Under the pieces are notes generated by a model, which saw only the letters and a list, made by a program, of their open reading frames with translations, was not told the DNA's origin and did no database searches. A DNA stretch of 64,000 nucleotides from Glycomyces sp. TRM65418 (GTDB taxonomy: Bacteria; Actinomycetota; Actinomycetes; Mycobacteriales; Micromonosporaceae): positions 1-64,000 of the forward strand of contig NZ_JAJFAX010000002.1 of the NCBI RefSeq assembly GCF_019710475.1. The letters are read 5' to 3'. Shown piece after piece: positions 24,159-31,378 of this stretch (within the stretch, counting starts at the first letter, position 1; every line of letters begins with the position of its first letter). The translations under genes and the position numbers were made by a program.

Positions 24159-24620
24159 GTGGACCTCACTGCCATCGACACCGAACTGCGCGAACGCCGC
24201 ACCCACGCTCGCACCCAGACCCAGCAGGCCGACGCGAAAGCCACCGCCCTCGCCGGAGCCGTCGTCCCCGGCCTCGCCGCCGCCATCGCGGCCGGCGCAC
24301 TCATCGGCCTCACGCCCGCCGCCACCGTCGTCGGCTGGACCGCCGCCGCGCTCGGCCTCGCCGTCATCGGCCAACTCGGCGCAGTCGTGTGGCCGAGGCG
24401 CGGCACCGCGCCAGGCAAGCGCCACCGCGACAGCGACGCCCTCCTGGACTTCCTCGAAAGAAACGACCCGCGCGTCCTCCGTGCCCACCTCGCCGCCGAA
24501 GTCATCGACCTCAACTCGATCCTCGACCGCAAGTACCAGTGGCTGCGCCGCGCCCTCACCACCGCCGCGACCGCCACGGTCTTCGCCGCGAGCACCGTCG
24601 CCCTGGCCCTCATCAACTAG
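24159..24620 (+). CDS. Pycsar-effector-like (DUF5706-type) membrane protein
   Basis: The protein has 153 residues from a GTG start with AAAGGAG. An N-terminal helix (DTELRERRTHARTQTQQADA, with the KA before the membrane) precedes two membrane helices (about 29-50, 55-78). A soluble loop with LERNDPRVLRAHLAAEVIDL and KYQWLRRAL follows, and a last membrane helix (about 133-152). This is the organisation of AICE proteins grouped with Pycsar effectors (PycTM), which in phage defence respond to cyclic pyrimidine nucleotides. No cyclase of the Pycsar type adjoins it. The defence role is therefore only a hypothesis. Confidence 0.65.
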   Translation: MDLTAIDTELRERRTHARTQTQQADAKATALAGAVVPGLAAAIAAGALIGLTPAATVVGWTAAALGLAVIGQLGAVVWPRRGTAPGKRHRDSDALLDFLERNDPRVLRAHLAAEVIDLNSILDRKYQWLRRALTTAATATVFAASTVALALIN

Positions 24621-24679
24621 CCGAACCCAAACCGGGGCCACCGCGAGGTGGCCCCGGACCCGGAAAGGGACCGAACGCC

Positions 24680-26608
24680 ATGCAGTCCAAGCACCCGAAC
24701 CCGACCCATGAGGCCGAACAGGTCGTACTCGGCGCGGCGATGCTCAACAAGGCCACCGTCCCCGCCCTCGCCGCCCACATCAACGCCGGATCGTTCGATG
24801 TTCCCCGTCACGGCCTCATCTGGGACGCCATCGCCTCCCAACACGCCGAGGGCAAACCGACCGCACCTGTCGCCATCGCCGCCCGTCTCGCCGACGAAGG
24901 CAACTTGAACAAGGCCGGCGGCGGCCCCTACCTGCACGATCTGCTCGTCGCCGTCCCCACCGCCGCCAACGGGGAGTATTACGCCGGCATCGTGGCCGAG
25001 GCCGCACACCGCCGCGAGATCAAGGTGATCGCTTCGCGTTTGAGCCAGTTCGCCGACAAGACCGGGGAAGACCTCGACGCCGTGCTCGACCGTTCCCGCG
25101 AAGCACTGGCGAGTGTCACCACGGTCGGCGGGGCATGGCCCGATCCGATCCCGCTCAACGACTACGGCGATCTGCCGAACTTTCCGACGATGGTCCTGCC
25201 CGAATGGGTCGAACGGATGGTCGCAGGCGTCGCCGAGGCCACCCAGACCCCGGCCGACCTCGCCGGAGCGATGGCCCTCGCCGCCCTTTCCACCGCTGCG
25301 CAAGGCACGATCCGCGTCAAGGTCCGGCCCGGTTGGGTCGAGCCAGCAGTCCTGTTCGTGTGCGTCGCTCTCGGCCCGGGGAACCGGAAGTCTTCCGTGT
25401 TCGACGCGATGGTCCGCCACCCGCTCACCGCAGTGGAATCGGAACTCGCGGAGGAGATCCGCCCGCGGATCATCGAAGCCGCCACTGAGGCCGACATCCT
25501 CAGCCGCGCTGCAGAAGCCGCCCGCATCGCCGCCGCCAAGTCCGGTGGTGACCCCGACGCAATGAACAATGCCAAGGCCGCCGCCCTCGCCGCCGAAGAG
25601 ATCACCGTTCCGGTCGAGCCGCGCCTGTTCGCCGACGACGTGACTCCCGAGATGGTCAAGACCCTCATGGCACGCCACGGCGGATGCCTCGCGGTCCTCT
25701 CCGACGAGGGTGGGCTGTTCCAGACCATCGCGGGCCGCTATTCCGGCGTACCCGACCTCGACGTGTTCCTCAAAGGCCACTCCGGCGGATCGCTGCGCGT
25801 CGAACGCAAGACGAGCGGATCCGAGCACATCGAATCCGCCGCCCTCACCATCGGGCTCTCACCCCAACCCGCCGTACTTCGCGACGCCGCCGCCGTCCCC
25901 GGATTCGAAGAGCGCGGCCTCCTTGCCCGCTTCCTGTGGGCCATGCCCGCCAGCCGAGTTGGATCGCGTAACCACGACCCCGATCCGGTCTCCGAATCCG
26001 TCGAGCGCGAATACAGCCGCCGCATCACCGCTCTGACCCACGCTGCGCACATGACCGCCGAGCCGACCACGCTCAAACTCACTCCGGCCGCTGCTGCTCA
26101 AGTGACCGAGCTGGAGCGTCAGCGGGAACCACGGCTTGCCCCCGGCGGCGAGTGGGCGCCGATCCTGTCATGGGCGAACAAGTGGACCGGTGCCGTTGTC
26201 CGCATGGCCGCGCTACTGCACATCGCCGAGCACGGCTATGTCGGCCGATACGAACCGATCGACGCCGACACCATCGACGCCGCCGCGATCCTCGGCCACT
26301 ACTACGCCCAGCACGCTCTCGCGGTGTGGGCGTACATGGGCGCGACCGCCGAAGCCGCGCCGGCCGCGATCCTCCTCGACTGGCTCAAAGCCAACGCCGA
26401 ACCCGGCATGAAACTGCGTGACATCTACCGAGGCGTGCGGGGGCGGATCTGCCTCAGCACCGCCGAGAAAGTCCGCGCCGCCCTCGCCGTCCTCGAAGAT
26501 CACGGCTACGTCCGCCAGCTCCCCGCTCCGGCTGGCAAGCCCGGACGGCCCTCACCCCGATACGACTTCCATCCGTACATACGCACCAGAACCGGCGGCT
26601 CGGCCTAG
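24680..26608 (+). CDS. AICE replication protein (DnaB-N domain and DUF3987)
   Basis: The product has 642 residues. Residues 1-110 match the DnaB N-terminal domain (HEAEQVVLGAAMLNKATVPA, VPRHGLIWDAI). The rest matches DUF3987, a P-loop protein family, with a Walker A-like GPGNRKSS (about 232-239) and SDEGGLFQTIAGRYSG as the acidic motif. The C-terminus has a winged-helix-like segment (LRDIYRGVRGRICL, AALAVLEDHGYV). Such proteins serve as replication initiators or helicase-like proteins in AICEs and plasmids. The ATG has AAGGGA ahead of it. It lies in the standard place before xis-int. Confidence 0.85.
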   Translation: MQSKHPNPTHEAEQVVLGAAMLNKATVPALAAHINAGSFDVPRHGLIWDAIASQHAEGKPTAPVAIAARLADEGNLNKAGGGPYLHDLLVAVPTAANGEYYAGIVAEAAHRREIKVIASRLSQFADKTGEDLDAVLDRSREALASVTTVGGAWPDPIPLNDYGDLPNFPTMVLPEWVERMVAGVAEATQTPADLAGAMALAALSTAAQGTIRVKVRPGWVEPAVLFVCVALGPGNRKSSVFDAMVRHPLTAVESELAEEIRPRIIEAATEADILSRAAEAARIAAAKSGGDPDAMNNAKAAALAAEEITVPVEPRLFADDVTPEMVKTLMARHGGCLAVLSDEGGLFQTIAGRYSGVPDLDVFLKGHSGGSLRVERKTSGSEHIESAALTIGLSPQPAVLRDAAAVPGFEERGLLARFLWAMPASRVGSRNHDPDPVSESVEREYSRRITALTHAAHMTAEPTTLKLTPAAAAQVTELERQREPRLAPGGEWAPILSWANKWTGAVVRMAALLHIAEHGYVGRYEPIDADTIDAAAILGHYYAQHALAVWAYMGATAEAAPAAILLDWLKANAEPGMKLRDIYRGVRGRICLSTAEKVRAALAVLEDHGYVRQLPAPAGKPGRPSPRYDFHPYIRTRTGGSA

Positions 26609-26664
26609 GAAACTTCGCCGCCGGTCCCGTCCTCCCAAACGCCAGAAAGGAAGGAAACACCAGC

Positions 26665-26886
26665 ATGTCACGAGCCACCACACGACCGACACCGCAACGG
26701 TCGGCACGGGACCTCATGACCCTTCAGGAGGTCTACGACGAACTCGGCATCTCTAAGAGCACCTGGAACGACTGGAAGAACAAGGGCCGAACGCCCACCA
26801 CGATCAAGTTGCCGAACAACCAGGTACGCGTCCGCCGCACCGTCTTCGACAAGTGGTTGGAACAGCTCGAAGAGGTGAACGCCTGA
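26665..26886 (+). CDS. xis: Excisionase / recombination directionality factor
   Basis: The 73-residue protein contains a MerR/HTH_17-type winged helix (MTLQEVYDELGISKSTWNDW, KNKGRTPTTIKLPNNQVRVR) typical of AICE excisionases. A strong GGAAGGAA site precedes the ATG. Its stop TGA shares one base with the integrase ATG (TGATG). Xis directs integrase toward excision. The arm-type repeats at 9902 and 28348 are possible binding sites. Confidence 0.9.
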   Translation: MSRATTRPTPQRSARDLMTLQEVYDELGISKSTWNDWKNKGRTPTTIKLPNNQVRVRRTVFDKWLEQLEEVNA

Positions 26887-28394
26887 TGCGATGGAGCAGG
26901 AAGGTCACCTTCTGGGAGCACGAGGTCTTCGCTCGAAGGAAAGGCAAGACCTACACCGTTCGCTGGACCGTGGGCGGGAAGAAGCAGCGCCAGCCACTCC
27001 ACGGTAAGACCGCCGCGGACGCGCGCAAGGCCGAACTCATGGTCGCCTACGCCAACGGCGAGCGCTTCGACATCGACACCGGCCTCCCCGAATCCGAGCT
27101 GCGCCGGGAGACCGCCCTGAGCTGGTACGCGGCGACGCTCCAGTTCACGGAGGCCCACTGGCCGCACATCGGGAGCCGACAGCGCCAGAGCATCGCCGAG
27201 GGACTGAGCGAAGCGACGCTCGCTGTGCTTAAGGAGGGCAGGAAGCCGCACAGCAACGACGAGATCCGCGCGGCGCTCCGAGAGTGGGCCTACGCAGCCA
27301 GAATCCAGGGCGACGATCTGCCCGAAGACCACAAGGCGGTCATCGTCTGGCTGGAGGAGAACACCTTCGACATGACCGCGTTCGAAGACGACCAGACGGG
27401 ACCGGCCCTCGCACGCGGCATCTTGGAGGCATTGAGCCGCAAGCAGGACGGCACCGCCGCCTCCGCGAACTACGCCAATCGGCGACGCACCACAGTCAAC
27501 AAGTTCTTCGAGTACGCCACCGAGATCCGTCTGCTTCGAACCAACCCATTGAAGGGCGTGACCATGCGACGAGAAAAGAGCGACGACACGGTCGACCCCG
27601 CGGTCGTTCCGAACTCCGAGCAGATTACCCGGCTGCTCGCAGCCGCCGGAGAACACGGTGACCTCGGGAAGCGACTGGAGGCGTTCTACGCCGTGATGGC
27701 CTACGCCGGACTCCGGCCCGAGGAAGCCATCGCACTGCACCGCGACAACATCTACCTGCCGCCCGAAGTGGGGGAGGGCCACCCCGACTTCGGCAAGCAG
27801 TTCGGCGAGTTCCGGCTCAAGCGCGCCGACACGCACGCCCCGACGCGCTTCAACGACGACCGCACCAAGCGCCGGAGTCGCCGCCGCCTCAAACACCGCG
27901 CCGAGAAAGCCATCCGTATCGTGCCGATCGAGCCGAGGCTGCTGGCAATCCTTCGGCGCCACGTCGCTGAGTTCGGGTACGGGCCGGGCGACCGGCTCTT
28001 CGTCGGGCCGCGTAATGGTGTCCTCTCGCCCGACCGCATCGGGAAGGTCTGGCGGGAGATCCGTCCTGAGGCACTCACCAAGGACGAGTTGCGGCGCGGC
28101 CTGGCCGCCGTCCCGTACAACCTCCGGCACGCCTGCGTCTCCGGGTGGCTTGCCGCCGGCATCGAGGTCGCCCAGGTCGCCGAGTGGGCCGGGCACAGCA
28201 TCGAGACCCTGCTTCGCGTCTACGCGAAGTGCATCGACGGCAGCGTGCAGCGCGCCAAGAAGCGGCTGCTGCAGGCCCTCGCCGAGGAGAAGCCCGAGGC
28301 CGAGGAAAAGGACGAATCCCCAGCTAGCGGTGAGGAGGATGCCGGTCAAAAATCTGACCATATTCTGACCGGCGAGCCGGAACCGGCCGTTTAG
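26886..28394 (+). CDS. int: Tyrosine site-specific integrase of the AICE
   Basis: The product has 502 residues: an Arm-type N-terminal domain (FARRKGKTYTVRWTVGGKKQ), a core-binding domain (about 75-240) and a catalytic domain with Arg I in AGLRPEEA (about 277), box II VPYNLRHACVSGWL (about 411-424), AGHSIE and the Tyr nucleophile in RVYAKC (about 446). The usual first His of box II is Tyr, a variation common in actinobacterial integrases of this type. It sits at the element's right end, 102 bp from the attR core, as expected for tRNA-directed integration. An acidic tail ends the protein. Confidence 0.95.
   Translation: MRWSRKVTFWEHEVFARRKGKTYTVRWTVGGKKQRQPLHGKTAADARKAELMVAYANGERFDIDTGLPESELRRETALSWYAATLQFTEAHWPHIGSRQRQSIAEGLSEATLAVLKEGRKPHSNDEIRAALREWAYAARIQGDDLPEDHKAVIVWLEENTFDMTAFEDDQTGPALARGILEALSRKQDGTAASANYANRRRTTVNKFFEYATEIRLLRTNPLKGVTMRREKSDDTVDPAVVPNSEQITRLLAAAGEHGDLGKRLEAFYAVMAYAGLRPEEAIALHRDNIYLPPEVGEGHPDFGKQFGEFRLKRADTHAPTRFNDDRTKRRSRRRLKHRAEKAIRIVPIEPRLLAILRRHVAEFGYGPGDRLFVGPRNGVLSPDRIGKVWREIRPEALTKDELRRGLAAVPYNLRHACVSGWLAAGIEVAQVAEWAGHSIETLLRVYAKCIDGSVQRAKKRLLQALAEEKPEAEEKDESPASGEEDAGQKSDHILTGEPEPAV
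28348..28370 (+). repeat. Integrase arm-type site, right copy
   Basis: This is the right partner of the repeat at 9902-9923 and lies within the last codons of the integrase gene. It differs at only a few positions from the left copy. Confidence 0.55.
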
Positions 28395-28434
28395 AGCCGG
28401 ACTCAACCGGACCACGTCCACACCAACACGAACG

Positions 28435-28465
28435 GCCCTTGACCAAGAAATGCCTGGTCAAGGGC
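28435..28465 (+). terminator. Rho-independent terminator after integrase
   Basis: An 11-bp perfect stem, GCCCTTGACCA (28435-28445) with TGGTCAAGGGC (28455-28465), is followed by TGTTTTT. It separates the integrase from the tRNA. A degenerate version occurs at about 4665-4690. Confidence 0.85.
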
Positions 28466-28495
28466 TGTTTTTGCTGGTGTTTGCGGGTGAGGAAA

Positions 28496-28542
28496 GTGCC
28501 CCCGGCAGGATTCGAACCTGCGACGCACGGTTTAGGAAACCG
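28496..28542. repeat. Right attachment site (attR), part of the intact tRNA gene
   Basis: These 47 bp are identical to 9811-9857. They cover the tRNA from the anticodon stem to the 3' end, so the element restores the tRNA on integration. Confidence 0.95.
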
Positions 28543-28569
28543 ACGCTCTATCCCCTGAGCTACGGGGGC
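28497..28569 (-). tRNA. tRNA-Arg(CCT)
   Basis: A 73-nt cloverleaf is readable on the minus strand. The acceptor GCCCCCG pairs with CGGGGGC and the discriminator is A. The D-arm is GCTC/GAGC, the anticodon loop TTCCTAA has CCT at positions 34-36, and the T-arm contains GGTTCGAATCC. CCA is not fully encoded. The 3' half doubles as the AICE attachment core. Confidence 0.96.
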
Positions 28570-28878
28570 GACGACAGCCGAGTCTAGCCGATCGGCGGGA
28601 CCGGTCGGACCGGCCTTCGGGGGAGTGGGAAGGGCCGGCCGCACCGGGTCCGCCTTGCGGGCGCCGCTCCGATCCACGGCCGGATTCACCGCGCCGGGCG
28701 GGGGCCCGCCCCGTGGAGGCGGCAAGCCACTCGCGGTCGGATCCACCGCTGCGGCCGGGGTGGTCGGCCGTGCGGACGCCGCTCCGGCGAGCCTCGCGCA
28801 CGGGTCCTGCGGCGCTCGGGGTCCGCTCGCCCTCCGGGCCGGACCGCCCGGTGCGCGGCGGGCCGGTAGCGTGGTGGT
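28570..28878. other. Intergenic region between tRNA-Arg and the membrane gene
   Basis: About 309 bp of very GC-rich DNA with no supported gene. It should contain the leftward tRNA promoter and the rightward promoter for 28879, but I see no clear consensus boxes. Confidence 0.4.
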
Positions 28879-29547
28879 GTGACCCCTTCCCCCCGTAGGC
28901 GTCCCGACAGGCTCACCGTGTTCGGGCGGTACTTGCAGTTCAAACTGCGCGTGCCCGTCATCGTCGCGGTGTGCGCCTCGGTCCCTGCCGTCTTCCTCAC
29001 CGTCTGGGGCGAAGGCGATCTGGCGTTCACCGGGAAGATCATCGGCTGGGTCGCGGGCGCGGTGCTGTGGTTCGAGTCGGTGGCGCTGCTCCTCGCCGCG
29101 CGGCACAAGCGCGCGTGGCTCTGGCATCACAAGTGGATGCTCACGGTCTGCGCGCTCACGCTCCTCAGCCTGGTGGTCGCCGCCGGAGGCGCGCAGGTGC
29201 TGCGCCTCGCCTATCTGCTCGGGAGCGTCAGGGTCCTGCGCGCCAAGCGCATCATCGACGCCGCCGGCGTGCTCGGCCGTCGCCTCAGCCTCGGCATCTG
29301 GTGGAAGTCGGGCCTGTTCACCGGCGCGGGCGTCATCGCCGCCGCGATCGCGGCCGTGCTCCTGGTCGACCCGAACGCCGAGTACCGCGAACTCCTGTCC
29401 TGGCTGGACGCCAACCTCCGCCTCCTCCCGATCGTCCTCGCCGGAGCCGTTCTCGCGGTGGCGACGTGGGCGGTCTTCCGCAACCGGTACGTCAGGGAGA
29501 GCGGCGCCGCGAAGCCGACCGTCGCGCTGGAGCACGAGGCCGAATAG
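28879..29547 (+). CDS. Membrane protein, possible voltage-sensor-like fold, 222 aa
   Basis: A GTG start gives four to six hydrophobic helices (for example VIVAVCASVPAVFLTVW, IIGWVAGAVLWFESVALLLA, MLTVCALTLLSLVVAAGG, GAGVIAAAIAAVLLVD). The segment LRLAYLLGSVRVLRAKRII has regularly spaced Arg residues like an S4 voltage sensor followed by a linker. No pore motif is visible. The ion-transport idea is tentative. Confidence 0.7.
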   Translation: MTPSPRRRPDRLTVFGRYLQFKLRVPVIVAVCASVPAVFLTVWGEGDLAFTGKIIGWVAGAVLWFESVALLLAARHKRAWLWHHKWMLTVCALTLLSLVVAAGGAQVLRLAYLLGSVRVLRAKRIIDAAGVLGRRLSLGIWWKSGLFTGAGVIAAAIAAVLLVDPNAEYRELLSWLDANLRLLPIVLAGAVLAVATWAVFRNRYVRESGAAKPTVALEHEAE

Positions 29548-29691
29548 CGTTGCGGCGGTGTCGTGCCCGGCAGCCGCAGTCGACCGTGGAGGCCGCGGGT
29601 CCCGATCGGGGGCAAGCGCCGGGAGCATCGGATATGCCCTCTCGCATCGTCCTTCCTCGACGTCGCAACGCGTTCGAGTAGGCTCGGGCGC

Positions 29692-30129
29692 GTGGATACC
29701 GACCTGATCACCTTGACCGGCCTGCGGGTGCACGGACGACACGGCGTGTTCGACCACGAGCGGGCGGCCGGGCAGGACTTCATCGTCGACGTGTCCCTGC
29801 GGGCCTCGACCGCCGAAGCGGCCGCCTCCGACGACCTCGAGCACACCGTCGACTACGGCGCCCTCGCCGACACCCTGGCCGCCATCGTCGCGGGCGAACC
29901 CGTGAACCTCATCGAGACCCTCGCCGAACGTCTCGCCGACGCCTGCCTCGCCCTCGACAGGGTCGAATCCGTCGTCGTCACCGTCCACAAGCCGCAGGCC
30001 CCCATCGCGCAGCAGTTCAGCGACGTCGCCGTCACCATCGAACGCCGGAGCCGGGACGCCGCCCGCCGACAGCCTCGGCGAAGCCTGCAAGACGAGCATG
30101 AGCAACGCCGAGAAGGAGACCGCGCATGA
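29692..30129 (+). CDS. folB: Dihydroneopterin aldolase
   Basis: FolB converts 7,8-dihydroneopterin to 6-hydroxymethyl-dihydropterin in folate synthesis. The sequence shows LRVHGRHGVFDHERAAGQDF (with the conserved catalytic-site Glu), DDLEHTVDYGALAD, NLIETLAERLADACL and the C-terminal VTVHKPQAPI with the conserved Lys. The GTG at 29692 gives 145 residues, slightly longer than usual because of a basic tail. The stop overlaps the folK start by ATGA. Confidence 0.95.
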   Translation: MDTDLITLTGLRVHGRHGVFDHERAAGQDFIVDVSLRASTAEAAASDDLEHTVDYGALADTLAAIVAGEPVNLIETLAERLADACLALDRVESVVVTVHKPQAPIAQQFSDVAVTIERRSRDAARRQPRRSLQDEHEQRREGDRA

Positions 30130-30662
30130 GCCGCGTCGTGTTCAGCATGGGTTCCAACCTCGGCGACCGCGAGGCCGCCCTCACCACGGCCATCGAGGCC
30201 GTCGGCCCCGAGGCCGTCTCCGAGGTCTACGAGACCACCCCTTGGGGCGGCGACGACGAGCAGCCCGCCTACTACAACATCGCGGTCATCGCCGCCGACC
30301 CCGAGAAGCGCGCCGAGGACTGGCTCGCGCTCGGCCAGCGCCTGGAAGCCGAGGCCGGCCGCGTCCGCGACCCCGAGCGCCCCTACGGGCCGCGCACCCT
30401 CGACGTCGACCTCGTCGCCGTCTACGAGGACGACGGCACCCCCGTCCTCAGCGACGACCCCCGGCTGACACTGCCGCACCCGCTCGCGCACCTGCGGGCG
30501 TTCGTGCTGGTCCCGTGGTTCGCGATCGACCGCGACGCCGAGCTGCCCGGCAAGGGCCGGGTGAGGGACCTGCTACGCGACGAGTCCGTCGCGGCGGATG
30601 CGCGTGCACTCCGCCGACTCCACCCGATATGGTCAGAACACGGCGAAGCTTGCGAGCCGTGA
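30126..30662 (+). CDS. folK: HPPK, 6-hydroxymethyl-dihydropterin pyrophosphokinase
   Basis: FolK transfers pyrophosphate from ATP to the FolB product. Motifs present are FSMGSNLGDR, VYETTPWGG, ERPYGPRTLDVDLV (Mg-binding Asp pair) and LTLPHPLAHLRAFVLVP. The 178 residues are a typical length. It is coupled to folB upstream and followed 11 bp later by the DUF3180 gene, the standard actinobacterial order. Confidence 0.97.
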   Translation: MSRVVFSMGSNLGDREAALTTAIEAVGPEAVSEVYETTPWGGDDEQPAYYNIAVIAADPEKRAEDWLALGQRLEAEAGRVRDPERPYGPRTLDVDLVAVYEDDGTPVLSDDPRLTLPHPLAHLRAFVLVPWFAIDRDAELPGKGRVRDLLRDESVAADARALRRLHPIWSEHGEACEP

Positions 30663-30673
30663 ATGGGAGCAGC

Positions 30674-31237
30674 ATGAGAAGTGACGATCAGCACGGTCCC
30701 AAACCGAGTCTGAAGCCGACCGCGCCGTCCACCCTCGCGGTGGTCGCGCTGACCGGGGCCGCTCTCACCTCACTCCTGGTCGCGCGCTACTACCAGCAGG
30801 CCCCCGACCTCGCCTGGTACAACTCCCTCGTCGTCTTCGCCCTGGCGGCACTGCTGGCGTGGATGGCCTGGACGACGCGGAAGACGCTGCGCCCCAGCCG
30901 GGGCCGGCTGCGGACGGCGAGCACCGGCGGCGAACGTCCCCCGCGCTCGACCGGCCGCCTGGAAGGACCGGAGCACGCGCTCCAGATCGCCCGTTTCGCG
31001 GTGCTCGCCAAGGCCGCCGCGATCGCCGGCGCCGCGTTCTTCGGCGCTTACCTGGGCTTCACCGTGTGGCTCTCGGTCCAGTCCAGCCGCCTGACCGCCG
31101 CCGCCGACGACCTGCCTCCGGCGGTCCTCGGCACGGTCGCGTGCGCCGCGCTCACCGCTGCCGCGCTCTGGCTCGAACACGCCTGCCGCATTCCCCCGCA
31201 GGACGACGACGAAGACGACGAGCCGACCCGCCCCTGA
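30674..31237 (+). CDS. DUF3180 membrane protein
   Basis: The 187-residue protein has four membrane helices (about 20-37, 48-66, 110-130, 145-165). It shows the DUF3180 pattern (LKPTAPSTLAVVALTGAALT; LQIARFAVLAKAAAIAGAAF with a GAYLGF turn). DUF3180 genes follow folK in many actinobacteria; function is unknown. The C-terminus is Asp/Glu-rich. Confidence 0.9.
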   Translation: MRSDDQHGPKPSLKPTAPSTLAVVALTGAALTSLLVARYYQQAPDLAWYNSLVVFALAALLAWMAWTTRKTLRPSRGRLRTASTGGERPPRSTGRLEGPEHALQIARFAVLAKAAAIAGAAFFGAYLGFTVWLSVQSSRLTAAADDLPPAVLGTVACAALTAAALWLEHACRIPPQDDDEDDEPTRP

Positions 31238-31378
31238 CCGCTCCCCGACGCCGACCCATCGCACGACCCTGAACACCCGGTCCCGGACCTCCGGCGCCGA
31301 ACACCCGCCCCGACCACCCGACCCCGATTGCGGATCACCCCATATCCCCGATATCCGCGCGTTGCAGAGGTGCGCCCC

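Larger units (their letters stand above)
9858..28542 (+). mobile_element. Integrated AICE in tRNA-Arg(CCT), about 18.7 kb
   Basis: The element is bounded by an exact 47-bp direct repeat of the tRNA-Arg 3' end. It carries a tyrosine integrase and excisionase at the right end, a DUF3987/DnaB-N replication protein, an FtsK/TraB-type translocase, an SpdB-like membrane protein, a GntR regulator with HAD hydrolase, and many small AICE-typical genes. This gene set is that of pSAM2-like actinomycete integrative and conjugative elements. The left 2.5 kb is poor in intact genes and shows decay; the rest looks functional. Arm-type repeats lie inside both ends. Confidence 0.93.
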
